From contig NC_065921.1 of the NCBI RefSeq assembly GCF_024586455.1, positions 86,302,061 to 86,366,060 on the forward strand: DNA of 64,000 nucleotides, given 5' to 3'. Made by a program: the position numbers and the translations under genes. Below the pieces are notes generated by a model. That model had not been told where the DNA came from. It saw nothing but the letters and a program-made list of their open reading frames with translations, and searched no databases. Positions within the stretch are counted from its first letter, which is position 1. The number at the start of each line of letters is the position of its first letter. This DNA comes from Bactrocera neohumeralis (lineage: Eukaryota; Arthropoda; Insecta; Diptera; Tephritidae). Below, piece after piece: positions 36,071 to 49,000 of this stretch.

Positions 36071-38056
36071 CTTCTAACCATCCACATATCTCTATAATAC
36101 ATGTAGCTAGAGAAAAAGCCGCAGTGATCGAAGCTATCAAGAATATAATTGAAGGAGATGAGAATTTCGGTTTGTATATTTTCGGAAACCTTCATATACC
36201 CAGCTTCCCTGAGCCTTAAAGCAAACATCGGAACTATATTATACAACTGCATGATTCTTACGGCCCATAAGACAATTACTCCTATGATATTTAAAATTTA
36301 TATTGTGTTGCCAGATCTATGGGCAACTATCAGCAAATACATTATAATTAAAGCACAAATTTATACCCACATACATAGCGCTTGGAGTTTAAAATTCAAA
36401 TTTCCAAAGCAATATTGCAGCGACTGTATTTTAATTTTGAAGCCAAGAAGACATTCCAAATATGGACCTAAATTTGGAACTAAAAAAAGCTCAAAGATGT
36501 CTACAGAGAATCTATTATAATCAGAAGCACTAGAGTTAATATATTTAAGCACAGACGAACATATGTACCCACACATACCTCCATGTGGACCTCAATAATC
36601 TTCGAAAAATTATGCAAACGTGTCAGTGGTACGAAAGTTGCATGCCACAGTAATGTTGCATATACATTCGCACATTAAAATGTGTACATATATATGCCTA
36701 TTTTACGTGGCTTTACAAAAGTAATCCAATTGCGAGCGACAGCTTTGGCGCTGTAGCCAAAATCCTATGAAAATTTCGTCCTCGAAAGCGCGATTTATGA
36801 AAAATGTGGAAAAGAGCGTGCAGCGCAGTGGCGGCGATCGTTAAATGCTTTTAAAGGCTGAGATTATTAGAGACAAAGTCAAAAGCAATTGGAATGGCGA
36901 GTAGTGGCTGCAGCAAGCGCCAAGGCAGACAGACCGTCAGCAAGCGGCAAGGACAGCCGACGACGCAAACAGCAACAACCGCGGCAACTGTGGCTGTGGC
37001 AGCGGCAGCAACATGTGCGCTTGACCCATTGCCATTTTCTAATTCAATTAAGCGCTTACAGTGGCAACAACAACAACAACAGCGGCGACAACCAAAGCAG
37101 CATCCACTAGTCGCACAACTGCAACCAAATGTGGCCGGTTGGCCGCTTGGTCGCTTTATGTGCCACATTTGAATGCAATTTTTGTCGGTTGCTTGCAACA
37201 GGAGTTTATTTTTTATGCAGCAACCAATAAAAAATGTGGCCAAAGTGGGCTCATAAAAAATCGGACGCGCATATAAATGCAAAGCGGCGTGGTGTGTTGC
37301 TGCAACGCGGCGGATTGTGGGCAATTGTTGTGCTGCTTTTTTTGCTGCTGTTGCATGGAATTGATGCGCGTTGCCATCGCTGCTGCAGACTACAGTGGCG
37401 CTTGTGGCGCGCCGGTCCATGCTTTGCAAGGCGCACAAAGCGGTCAGCTGTATTAACTAAGCGCGTTGCTTGTTGAATGAAATAAAAAATGTGCTTGTAT
37501 GCCCAACAAACAGCACAACAACAACACGCAAGTAAAACAATAATTTCACTAAAAACCATTTGAACATGCTTATGTGAGTGTGTATGTGTGGCGCATATGT
37601 GATTTTGCTTATTTGTGGCAAGTTCGACTAGCGACGGTTGGCGCTTGCCACACAGTTGAGTGCATTTTGTTGAGTTTAATTTGATTGCATATGCTTGACA
37701 TAGTTATGCAGCAGACATGTTGTATGCAAAGAGCCATGCGCACACAGCTGCCACATGGATATATAGCTTATGTGGCCGGCCTTAGTCGCCGCAAATATGT
37801 GTCTGTTTGTTGGTGTGTGCGCAAAAATACATATCCACAATGGGAAACTAAGCTAGAAAGCTACGCGGTTTTGGTTAGAAGCATGTATATGCAAAAAATC
37901 GACTAACCGCTCTTTTGAAAATTTATGCAACCAAAAAACCACAAAGCTGCAACGCTGAGAAAGAGTTGGAATTGTAAAACTTTGTGCGAAAAAGTCATTG
38001 ATTACAATTGATATTTGAATTGAGTAATTTCTGCGAAGGCACTTATCGTTAACACT
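36071..38056. other. Intergenic DNA with GC-richer low-complexity patch
   Basis: From 36830 to 37440 the sequence is rich in GCAGC, CAACAA and GCGCC motifs, producing overlapping low-complexity open frames on both strands (up to 195 codons on the minus strand, 92 on the plus). None has a domain or a consistent motif. It could be regulatory or repeat-derived DNA. Short TATG runs occur near 36670-36700. Confidence 0.5.
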
Positions 38057-38556
38057 TCTAAAAGCTCATATAAAAGCTCCGAAGCCACATGATATGACTT
38101 AGCGATCTCAAAGTGACGAGAGTGGTTGTTTTTATACATTATCCGGCATACTTGACTTTTAAACACATTTTTTCATTCATTTCATTGCCTTCTAAAAGCT
38201 CATATGAAAGCTACTAAGCCATATGATAAGATTTAGTGACCTAAAAGTATTGAAAGTGGTTATTTTTATACCATATTTTCCATTGATTTCATTATGTTCT
38301 AAAAGCTCATATGAAAGCTCCTAAGCCGTGTGATATGGCTAAGCGATCTCAAAATATCGAGAGTGGATATTTTTATACCTTATCCGGCATACTTGACTTT
38401 TAAACACATTTCTTCATTAATTTCATTGCCTACTAAAAGCTCATATGAAAGCTCCGAAGCCAAATGATATGACTTAGCGATCTCAAAGTATCGAGGGTGC
38501 TTATTTTTATAACTTATACATACTTGAGTTTTAAACACATGTTTTCATTCAATCAA
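38057..38556. repeat. Tandem repeat, four units of about 134 bp
   Basis: Units begin with TCTAAAAGCTCATAT near 38057, 38191, 38298 and 38431. Each continues with GAAAGCTCCGAAGCC, GATATGACTTAGCGATCTCA, AGTGGTTATTTTTATAC and, in units 1, 3 and 4, CATACTTGACTTTTAAACAC (partly changed in unit 4), then TTTCATTG. Unit 2 lacks about 27 bases of this last part, giving steps of 134, 107 and about 134 bases. The units differ by roughly 10-20 percent by eye, so the array is not recent. There is no coding frame. Confidence 0.9.
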
Positions 38557-40640
38557 ATTGTAATTCTCAGACGGTTTATTAAAAAAGTTATATAAGATGA
38601 GGATATGATGAGAATATTGAAAGTGGTGCAAAAGTAAAGGGGAAAGTAAAGTAATAGAAGAATCTCTCGTGTTGGAATAAACCAACATAATTTGGAACGC
38701 TATCATCTGTGGAGAAGGCTTCAGTCGTGAGTTCTTTCGAGACGAGAATTTATTTAAGCGAAAACTTCAGAATTTCTTTCTTGTAAGAGAGACGAAAAAG
38801 AGGATGGAAGTTAAGTAGATGTTATTAATGTTACAAGAGGACTCTAGGCAGACAGTGAAAGAAGTGGTTGAAGATTACCAAGAAGACTAGGTAGGCATGG
38901 GTTAGCAATAACACATGCTCACAAGAAAACATTTTTTTGGAAGTAATATAGAGATCACCTAAATATTTGTCGCAAAGCTCATAAGCAATTCAAAAATCTA
39001 AACTTTATTAAAATCTTGTCTTAAACTTGCCACCTTGAATTTATATGAAGACTATGGAGACATAAGGGAGAGCAAAAACATGCGCTGCTAGAGAAATTCC
39101 TCTAAGAATTCCACACTCTCCGCTAAAAAATATTTGTGTCGACAATTTTACGGTATCTGTCATCGATAGCCTTGCTTGTACATTGCAAACGATGGCAATT
39201 TTCGCTTTGTTGCAAGTGTCAAACAGTAGCTGCTTATGAGAGTAATGCGTGTGCCGCACAGCAACTAAACACACACACTTGCCGGCATGCCAGCACACTG
39301 CGATTGGCATATTGTGTTATATGCAACGCACACACACACACACATGCACTGCTACGTGGAAGTGGCAATAAATCGTTCAACAACAGCTACAACAACAACA
39401 ACACAAGCACCACCAATACGCTCGAGTTTATTGTAAATGCAAAATATGCCACTTGACAATGCCAACGATGCAACAGCAACAACTACAATAGCAACAACAG
39501 TCAATAGCAGCAACAGCAACAACAAACGCACACGACGACAAAGCTCGACAACAATGCAGAAAAACAATAAGTACCGAGTAAGTAAATAGCTAAGAACCCA
39601 AAGGCTGCATTTGCGATAAAACAATAACAACAACAGCAACATCAACAATAGCTAAAGCAATAGTAATAATAATAACAAAAGCATAAATGCAAGCACTACA
39701 AAACACTTGACTGTGTGCGTGCATATTATGTCGCAGTGTGCGAGCCAGCCAGCAATTGCTGTTTAGTTGCAGCAGAAATTTGCATGCTCCATGCACTATA
39801 TGCCACACTTGCCAATTGCACTGCCCTACAATCAATAGCCATGAATGCGCCTGAGAGCAGCTGAGCTAACTTGCCGACACACCGAGTGTATGTGTGTGTG
39901 TGTGAGGTGCAGCCTGAGGGCAGGGGTTCCTCGCATATTGGCCACTGAAGTACCTAAGAGCTTGTGGCAAGTAAGTGAGGCGACAAAGCGTTTTATGGGC
40001 ATTGCATTTTTTTTTTGCTTGGCTTTTGCATATTTTTCTAAAGTTTTCTGAGTTTTTTATAAATTTTATTTCACACATCTTCATTCATATACACGTAACA
40101 TTATTCTTTTCAATGTACTTATTGCGTTTGTGTTGCATGCGGGTTCAGTCACACGGCCGCCACTCAAATGTTCATGCACTTACCATGCAACACACGCACT
40201 TAGCGCACCGCTAGTGGCAGCAAATATCGAAAAAGGAAGCAAAGTGGGCGTTTAATAGAAAGAAGAAGCAGCACGAGCAGCTGTCGTAGCAGCAAAATTA
40301 TATTGCAAGGCGACATTTATGTGCAACCCTTTCGTTGTTGCCAGGGTATGGATGCAAATAGGCCCATTTCTGACTGCCATTACTAAATAGCGCTCTTAGC
40401 TTGTCGATTTTCGAGTGTGTTTAAGAACTTGTAGGGTGAAGTAACCAAAGTTTGAGCTTTAATTGGATGGGTTCGAAGAAACTATAAAAAATTTATAAAA
40501 AAATTCTTTCTGACTTTAATGGAGCCTCGTCAAAAGTCGTCCCTTTTGAAGTCATTCCAAGTTTTTTAAGAGTTATCAGAACTTTGTGAATGCAGAAGCA
40601 CCTAGCAGCTAACCAAAAGCTCCGATCTCCGTTAAAATCT
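38557..40640. other. Intergenic DNA with CAACAA and CA repeats
   Basis: CAACAA-rich tracts at 39375-39410, 39465-39530 and 39620-39680, and CA/TG microsatellites at 39327-39345 and 39888-39905, produce low-complexity open frames on both strands. Nothing resembling a gene is seen. Confidence 0.55.
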
Positions 40641-40644
40641 CTTG

Positions 40645-41050
40645 TAGTATCTTATATTATGTTTAAGAGTAAAATATGTGTTTCGCAGGTAATTTAAAGC
40701 TGACCAGCTGGCAAGAAAAGGCACCCCAAGACCGCTATCAGTTAAATGGGAACAAGTCGGTGTTACGCGCTTTTCGTACGTTCTACTACTGGATAGCTGA
40801 GCTTCGTGGAAACTTGATAAGCACTGGGCCTTCATCAGTTATTGCGTAATAATCTCCTTTTGGCCCAAAGTCGATCGCAAGAGGTCCAATGTGCCCTCCA
40901 ATGTGCCCTCAATGATATTAGTCTCGCCCAAGTTGTGGAGGTTCTTAACGGCTATTGTCATATCTGCATCCACCCTCTGAGGTTGAAACCTTACCGAATG
41001 TCAACTGTAGAAACTGTTTGGAGGAAGTCGAGGTGAAAATTAGCCCTCGA
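40645..41050 (+). mobile_element. LINE relic: end of RNase H and tail
   Basis: NLKADQLARKGTPRPLSVKW near 40690-40750 matches the end of an RNase H domain, where the six relics have KADELARKG. The following 250 bases, frameshifted, correspond to the tail region (for example ERSNVPSNV... and LTECQL on separate frames). It is a short and badly decayed copy. Confidence 0.6.
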
Positions 41051-41399
41051 ACCTAGCCTAACCTATATGTCTCGTTATCGAATGCCTCATAATGCCGTTA
41101 TTTAGTACATTTCAATCTCTCTGAGACATATAAGGCAAAGAGATACGTATGGTTCAGCTTTAAAGCTTCCACCGGCCAACTGATTTCATAGACATGATTT
41201 CTTCTCAATATAACCTACATAGGTGTCAAGAGCTCCACGCACCGTCGGCCAAGCTCAGTAGTTATATCAGTTAGTACTTCGAACGTTTTTTTTTATCATG
41301 GACTCGAATTACCTGCTTAGATTCATCAAAATATTTACTACTACTTATTCCTTTTCCTTAAAATTGTTCTTTGATATCGACTCTGTGGTAATTTTGCTT
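41051..41399. other. Intergenic DNA without a recognisable gene
   Basis: AT-rich; possible LINE 3' remnants at the left side, but nothing that can be named. Confidence 0.4.
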
Positions 41400-41815
41400 G
41401 TTTACACACACACTGAGCCAGAAATGGGAGCATCAATCGCTGAACAAAATTCGACTTGAAAACGTCGGATCTTCTTGGAACTTTTCAAGAGCCCATAGAG
41501 CGAAGCGATGTTGCTTGGTAAGTTCGAGCGGCTTCAGTTGTTGCATAAGCTATATTTTGTACGCTTTCAATTTAAGATCCCGACGTAAAATGCGTCAAGT
41601 CGCTCCATACGTCAGTCCGAGTTGCTGCGAACGGCACAGAGTCGACTCGCCATGGTCGTCGTGTTCACTCTGGGCCCTAGCTGCGTGCTGGACGTGGTCT
41701 ATTCGGTCGAATATAATGCAACGCTGACACGCGATCTGTCCAAAAAAGTTATTGAAAAGAGTACCTCTACTTGAATCACCGTTACCCCCACACCATAAAC
41801 TTTTATGCACCAAAA
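41400..41815 (-). mobile_element. Tc1/mariner transposase relic, N-terminal half
   Basis: Minus-strand reading gives QHAARAQSEHDDHGESTLCR and SQQLGLTYGAT in the frame 41595-41813, then KAY...LMQQLKPLELTKQH and FALWALEKFQEDPTF near 41450-41560 after a frame change. It is the same family as 3050-3830, with which it shares GTACGCTTTCAAT, GGCTTCAGTT and TCCATACGTCAGTCC. The catalytic core is absent. The copy contains only the DNA-binding half up to near the first aspartate. Confidence 0.75.
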
Positions 41816-44685
41816 ACTAGTCAACTTCTCCAAGAATTCCATGGATATAAACATTACTCTTGAATTCAGTTAAGATATATTCAATACAGCAATAAATCGG
41901 GCACTTAGCAACAATACCAACAATTTCGAAAGCAACAGCAACATGTAGAAAGCATATATCTATGTGATTAAAACTGATATAAATATATCTTTAAGATATT
42001 TCATCACAAACTTCATACTGCACACATATTCGTATTATCTTCTACATACATATATACTATATATCATAATTGTGCATATAAGCTTCAGCTTTGTTTAAAA
42101 CAAAGCTGCCACTGATGCATCATCTGTAGACCAAATGCATACTATGACACACACACATGCATACAAATGCACTTTCATATCTTCTTAGAAAGACACTTGT
42201 CTATTATCTTCTGCCAAGCATAAATTAAATTCGAACGATGCCACGAGCAGGATATGCTTTCTATGAGCGCTCTCCTTAGACAAATTGCCACATACACATC
42301 CACATACATAATCTCACTAGCATGCGCCTCAGCATTGTTTCAACGTATTGAGGTTGATTAGTTTGTGATACATTTTACTTTGGCGTTTAAGTTCTTTATC
42401 CTTGGAGATTTTGCTGGAAAATTGATAGACAAGTATTAAATTACTTAAATATTTGCAAACGAATTAATTAATTGCTAAGAATGCGCACGTGGAAATATGA
42501 AAATTAACATAATTGCACGAACATGTGCGTCATTTCGAAGATTTGAGATTGTTTGAGCTTTGTTGTTTGTTGCAAGGAAATAAAATTAATTAACTTCCCG
42601 GAAAAGCTGTCAGTTGATCTCGGAGGATGGAACTCAATTAAGTTTTAATATTTGTGTAAATAAACCATATGTGTACGCATATAGAAGAAGAAGAAAATTT
42701 AGAATATATATGAACAATAGGACAACAATCGCAGAGCGATAGCTGGATAATTGAGTTGGCTAATATTTTACACGGCCTTGATAATAAAGTAGAAATTAGT
42801 ATGTCTTCTTGAAAATCTGGGATGAGAGGCAGATCCGTTTTTATCGAAGGTCTTCGGAGGTTTTGGGAATCAGCCAAATATCGATCAAATGTTATTGACA
42901 CGGTTTTCGAAGAAATTACTGTAAAGATCTTAATCAAGGTAAGAATTTGAATCACCCCTCATCCCTTTTTACTCAATCAATCATCAGTCTTAAGCTGCTG
43001 TGACCGTAAACTAGTTTCCAAATAAATTTAGTTACCACTTATGAACTTAAACCCAACAACACTCGCTCATATTGTTCCAGTTGCACACATTGCCTTCGAT
43101 GTTGCAAGTGCGGTTGTGTTTTTTTACTGAAATTACTGACTTACTTTCTACTCATCTCAAGCAGTTGAAGTGGTGTACGCAGTTACTTACTAATTTTTAG
43201 TGCAACCATCATGCCCGACAAATTAATGCTGCAAGCTGTAGTTGTAAGTACCGGCTTCACCTGTTGTTATTGCCAATTTCGCCGTTGTCGCAGACGTTTT
43301 TTTCACATTGCACGTGCTTAACTTTTCATTCAACGGCATTATTATGCTCTTTTACCGTTACTTGAAGTGTGGCAAGCAGCTGTTGCATGTATATTGTTGC
43401 CTGTTGTATGCCTTTTTTGTTGCAAGAAAGTTTATTGTTTCTTTAACAGCAAATTAAGCGCATTTAAGTGAAAGTGTTTGTTGTAAGGTATTGTTCTTGT
43501 TGTTTGCTATTGTTGTTGTTGTTGTTTTTGTTGTTTTTGTTTTGAAAACAGCGAATTTTATCAAGGAGTGCGAAAGTTCCGGCGCAGCAAACTGGAGTAG
43601 TGATTTTTTATCAAGGGATAGTTGCTTTTGTTGTTGCTATAACGGTTTTCAGCAAGTTCGTCGCTCAATTTACAGTAGCTGACAATTAGTATCACTCATT
43701 TCTATAAAGCCTCTCTGTATATAGTTCTTATTGCTATTTTATCTAACTTATGTTATTGTTGTATGTGTGTGCATGTGTTTGTATTTTAGTTATTACTGTA
43801 ATTTTTGCGTATGCGGTTATCTAACTTGTTGCTTTTTCAATATTCTCATGGTTCTGCTCCTCATAATGTTTGCCAAACTTTCCGAAGAGAGATTCCGTTA
43901 TTCGCAAACTACTTACGTGCGTCTTTTTCCCATTTTTGTTGCTGTTTTATTATTTTACCCATACTTACTATAAATATCACATGATTTTCTACACTTTATT
44001 ATATTTTATGCATGCCAACATATACCACCACACTTCCTGCAAATTCCACCAACTCAGGGCCACAACACCGCGCAGCACTTCCGTGAAGAGTTCCTTCAGT
44101 CTGTTGTTCATTTCTTGGTTGCTCTGATGGAGAAAGTGTTGCTGCTGCTCATTAACTTTACTCTTTGTGTGTTCCTAGTTTTTAATACTTCCTTCTCTGA
44201 TTGCTGTTACTTAGTACTAATTGAAATTGCAATGAAAATATTTGATTTTGTTGCTGTATTTGTACTGCGTCTGCAAAAGTTTTCTTGGCATATTTAAGTG
44301 CGCTCTTTTAAAAATTAAAGTAGAACAAATTGTTATAGTATTTTTGAGGGAGAGCTATGTTTGAAATAGAGCAAGGCCATTGTATGGCTTTAAAAGCTTC
44401 TGAAGGACACTTTTTCATTCTTCAAGGCACTTAATTAACTTAAGAAAATATTTGTTTTATGATTTATTCTGATGGGTGATTGTTTTTTTATGCTTTATTC
44501 TGGTGATTGCTTTTTAATTAATTTACTAATATCATATGAATAGTCGCCGAGGTCGAGCGATAATGAGATTTTCTGATTGATATCCGGTCAGGTTTTCCGC
44601 TGTGTAGAAGTCAGTACGGCTCTTTTTTCTATTTGCGAATTAATTTTCCTTTGAATTATACCTTTTTCCTTTGTTACAGTTCTCA
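41816..44685. other. Intergenic DNA without a recognisable gene
   Basis: TATG/CA microsatellites at 42040-42065 and 42150-42165 and TTG repeats at 43495-43540 are present. The minus-strand frame 42638-42955 (105 codons) and plus-strand Phe-rich frames at 43731-44127 show no domain. Nothing else is seen. Confidence 0.5.
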
Positions 44686-44689
44686 TCCA

Positions 44690-45060
44690 ATTTTAGAACC
44701 TAAACTGAAATACGCACTCATGATCAAAATTGACCCGGACTAGTCCATATAAAATGCGCACGCAAACCGAAACGATAGAAAACCTAGATTGGTACAACCA
44801 TTTTTATATTCATGCAAAGTTTGATCTCAATTAATGTATGTTTGGCAGAAAAATTTTGTCAGGCGATTTTCATGTAGAGGCTCAATGAACTCATGGCACG
44901 TACCCTGAAGTGGATTTTTCAGTTCCGAAAGCAGGCAAAAGTAACAAGAAACCAAATGTAAGTAACAAGCGTTAACTCTCCTTTCATATTTGGCCAAAAA
45001 GTCAGTCACAATCATGCACATTCGGAAAAAAATTGTGTCGAATCCAGACCGATTCAAATT
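44690..45060 (-). mobile_element. Mariner transposase relic, C-terminal half
   Basis: The minus-strand frame 44827-45057 contains MIVTDFLAKYERRV followed by FCLLSELKNPLQGTCHEFIE, which match the mariner order after the second catalytic aspartate (VTDFLAKY, then proline-rich block, then FLFPELKNPL). The PPYSPDLAPCD block between them, with the third aspartate, is destroyed. The bases beyond, CGGGTCAATTTTGATCA on the minus strand near 44725, look like an element end. The copy is a fragment; the assignment rests on these two motifs. Confidence 0.55.
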
Positions 45061-46900
45061 TGATCTTCAGTGTTGGAAACTTTTATTTGCAAGTCCTCAG
45101 TTCGGCGTAACTCAATTGTATTTCAGACGAACCAAAGCCTGGATAATTATCCATTTTCGCAATAGAACTTTAGAAATTTCTTGGAATAAAGCTTGATTTA
45201 AAGAGACGATAAGACAGACATTGGATTTCTATAATTGTCTATTATTTGTTATTATAGCTCAAAAAGTTATATTATTATTATTATTATATTCTTGTGTATA
45301 GGGTTTATAGAGTTTAGAGCACCGTTTTTCCACTGTTATTTCATAAAACTTCCAACTCACTTCTTAATATTACATGGGGGTTCTCCAAAGCCACTTACAA
45401 GTAATTATAGCTGTTAAAATAAATTCTTATCAATTACAGTGCCAAAATAACAGTATCATAACTTAACAGAACAGTTAAAGTTTACACAAAAATAATAATA
45501 AAATAAATTTGTCTGCCAAAATTACAATAAGAAATATTAACAACACATTTTCTCGACGAGCAATTAGAAATTTAACAGTGGCAGCAACTATAACAGTAAC
45601 ACATTATACAAAGACTAACAGTCACAAATAACAGCAACAGTACAAAAGAGCGAGCTTAATACCCACAACAGCCGACCATTTCAAATGTATAAACAACATA
45701 TGAACTAACCCACTTCGCCATTATGCCCACAACATGGCAGCGCCACAAAAACAAAGCCACTTCGTGCTTGGCAATCGCACAACACGCCATTTACTCCCAC
45801 ATTGGCGCTGCGACGGCAAGCACACGTGTTGCTGCTGCTGCTACTGTGCCGTGCGCTCCAGCACTCATTCGGCGAGCATGTGTTTTCGCATTCGCCGTTA
45901 AGCTCTCACATGCTGTTTAAGCTCACATGAGCACGGTGCTGTTATGTATGCGACTAACATAGCCATTTTGTGTGTGTGTGCAACAACAGCGGAACATTTG
46001 AAATGCTCACATGACTCTCAACTTCCGTTGACTTTGCAACTGTTGCTGTAACAGCATGACTACATAAGTTATATTTAAACGAACAGACGCGAGTGCCTTC
46101 GACAACAAAAAACTTCGTTGGAGTCGCAGGAAATCACAGCGGAAAGGAGTGCGGAAATCGCCTGTTGCCTTTAACAAAATGTGTGCCTCCTCGGCCGCTG
46201 CTCAGCTGTTGTCGTCGACTGCGCTGCGCTGCCGCTGAGCTGAGTAGTTGCCAACTTTTATTCGAGCAGCATTTTGCTCTTATTCTTGCAGTTATTTGTT
46301 ATTATTGCATTTGGTGTTATTGTTGTGGCTCAATTATGGTGGACTGCTGGATATCATTCCCTGCTGCTATTGCAATTGTTGTTGTTGGTGCTTTCTATTA
46401 CTCGTATGCCTGCTGATGCAACAATTGTTGTCACAATGGCGCTGCATTGCGAGTGAAAATAGCAGTAAACGGCGCATTGCACTTTACGTACTGAGAGTAG
46501 GGTGGTAGCATGCCTGCTTCTGGCTTGGTGCGCCCTTTTATTGCTGTTGGCTGTTGCGCCTTCACTCCGTTATGCGATGCTGGTGACCGTTTAATTGCAG
46601 CTGCAGTCGTTTAGCCCACCAAGTTTCATTATTAAATTATGAATTATAAAGAATTATTAAAATTAAGAAAGTAAGTGGTGAGTAGTGGTGAGCTAGGCAC
46701 TTAGTATGTTGTAGTAATGAAAATGAAAAGTTAAGAGCATTTTAATGCAATATGAAGCTTAAGTAATTATTTAACAAACTGTAATTGAGTTCAAGGACTG
46801 ACATGCGTTTACTGTTAGTGTTTAAAAAAAGGTGCTCTAACATTTTATTTTAAATTGAGTGAGGCTCTCTTAATAATATTCTTACAATTTTAAAGGTACA
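45061..46900. other. Intergenic DNA without a recognisable gene
   Basis: An ATT microsatellite at 45270-45285 and a TG run at 45970-45980 are present. Frames at 46093-46508 are hydrophobic, Cys/Leu/Val-rich and overlap in all plus-strand phases, which suggests low complexity. No domain is seen. Confidence 0.5.
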
Positions 46901-46906
46901 GTGATG

Positions 46907-47340
46907 ACAAATGAAGGATGGGGCCATGTGTAGGAGGGTGGAAAGTTCTCTGCTTGCCATTCCCTTGGGTGTGGCCAGAAACGATTATTTTACGTACATA
47001 TGGCTCAAGCAGTTCACGACTTTCGGTCTGAAAGCGGTTTGAAGGCGAGCTAAAGTGAGAAGGCGAAACGTACCTCCCCAGGATTGTGCGCTGGGTTTGA
47101 AGCCGTCATGTAATAAAAGTTCTCAATGAAAAGAGAAAACAGCATCGGATGAGAGACTCTGCAAACGCATTAAGGACTACAAGTATTCGACGCAGGTACC
47201 CGCAGGGGAAGAAGAGTAAGACCTCCACTTCGATCCAATGATCAGACCAACCCGCTGGGGAAAAGGCGTCTAAAATGACTCTCCAGCTTAGCAGCCTCAT
47301 AGCGAACAGCTGAAGAACTACACAGGAGTCACGGAAGCTT
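46907..47340 (+). mobile_element. LINE-derived copy joining 5' end to 3' end
   Basis: The left part (46915-47060) matches 16060-16210, the 5' side of the LINE family, sharing ACGATTATTTTACGT and GGCTCAAGCAGTTCACGACT. After AGGATTGTGCGCTGGGTTTG and a stretch around 47100-47180, the sequence turns at about 47183 into the C-terminal region, readable as VFDAGTRRGRRRVRPPLRSN, corresponding to VPAGGSRGRGRPALFWR at 20400-20450. The endonuclease and reverse transcriptase are missing, so the copy is about 430 bases: an internally deleted, non-autonomous derivative or a SINE-like product. Confidence 0.65.
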
Positions 47341-48983
47341 CCACTGAACGTCTTGCTCTACGGAGCAGAGTTATAGGCAGACTCATAGAGGAAAAATAAC
47401 AGACGTAAAGCTCTAAAAGTATAGTATTATGATTTCTTATACTTATACTAAATCATTCATGGTATAATATTTATTCGAAATGTCAAAATAATTAGTCCAA
47501 CATAATTATTTTCACCAAAAATATTTCCAAACTACCATTATCTGCTCTTGAAATTCTAACGTAATTTCTCATCGCCTTTTTGATGCTGAAATTTTCGCAA
47601 TTAGTCTCAATTTCTATAGCTTTCGTTTATAATTTTGTGCAAGCTACTTTAGAGCTTAAACTTTAATGCCAAGCAACTTAAATAAAATTCGTCATCGTGT
47701 ATTCTAAATATTTATTAATTTCCATTTAAGTTTACTGACTCAACATTTGTCACTAGCCCAATAAAAATAGTTAGTGCTTTGGCGCTTACAGGCATAAGTA
47801 TTTTCTTAATAGTTTATTAAAGCTACAAGTTTGCATTTCAGCTGCAAAAGTGCTCATAATTTTCTTGTTGTTGTTACCTGTACGCACATTACGCATTTTA
47901 AGGGGAATAAAATATTTTACAGGCAGGCGACGTTGCAGACTTCATGCAATAAATCCGTATAAACAAAAATACATAATTTCATCGGCAGATATATACATAC
48001 ATATGTACATATGTACATAAGTATGTACATGCATATGGAAAATGATTTCCATGCAAGTCACGCGCATTTAATAACAAATAAATGATAACCTTTTATCGTA
48101 AGAAAGAAACTTTATAATTACATTCTTTTTTTATTAATTTTTACATTTTTTCTCTCACAAGCGGTTATTTGATGCACTGAACAACAAAGAAATAGAAGAG
48201 TTTGCATTGGTCAATATTCGTAATATAAAAATCTACGTTAACCCAAAGTATGAGTCGATAGGAACACGATTAATTTCCAAGCTTCCTTCAAAACAGTTTT
48301 TTAGACTCAAATTTATTATTTTAGCTTAACAAAAAAATTATTTCTTCAGTTCTGATTTTTTTACACTACTATATGAAAATATATGTACATATATTGTAGA
48401 ATGATCAACGCAGCGACCCGAGTTTATTGAGATATACGAGAACTAGTTCCTTAGTTTTTGAGATATCTCTCTAAAATTTGATACACGTCCTTTACTCTCC
48501 AAGAAGCTGCTCATTTGTCGGAGCCTCCGATATCGAACTACTATAGCATATAGCTGTCATACAAACTAAAATAACAAAACCAAGTTCTTGTGTGGAAAAC
48601 TTTTTTGTTTCACGAGATATTTTCGCGATCGTCTTACTCGCATTTCAAATTTTTAATTTTTATTTTTGCTATTTTTTTATTTTCTACATTTTTTTCATTG
48701 CATTTTGTCTTAATATTCAATAAAAACACAATTTTCTTGTTTTAAATTAATATATTTTTATTTTAAATTTGTGGAATACATAAAAATCAACTTAGTCCTG
48801 CCACTTGCACTTGCTCGCCAACTCGTAAAATGTTTATCGCCGCAGAAACACAATTTTTCGAAAGAATGCAATGACAATTGGTAAACCAGCCGCCAAGTAC
48901 GCGTATGTCTGCGCTGCAGTCTAATGTGAGTATGTGCATGTGTCAGTGACAACATAGCCGGCCGGTTTTGCTGCGAAACGACA
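47341..48983. other. Intergenic DNA upstream of the Toll receptor gene
   Basis: AT-rich sequence with ACATATGTACATATGTACAT near 47997-48020. No gene is recognised. The minus-strand frame 48758-49369 (203 codons) is built on CA/TG microsatellites and is not accepted. Confidence 0.5.
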
Positions 48984-49000
48984 GCAGAGAGAGCGCGCGC
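48984..49000. promoter_or_regulatory. GAGA-type motif
   Basis: CAGAGAGAGCGCGCGC lies about 400 bases upstream of a candidate TATA box. A second GAGA-type motif on the opposite strand, GCTCTCTCAC, is at about 49920. GAGA-factor sites are common at fly promoters; function here is inferred from sequence and position only. Confidence 0.3.

Noticed and set aside
36851..37438. Minus-strand open frame of 195 codons
   Set aside because: Ala/Cys-rich low complexity on GC-rich repeats, with overlapping frames on the other strand.
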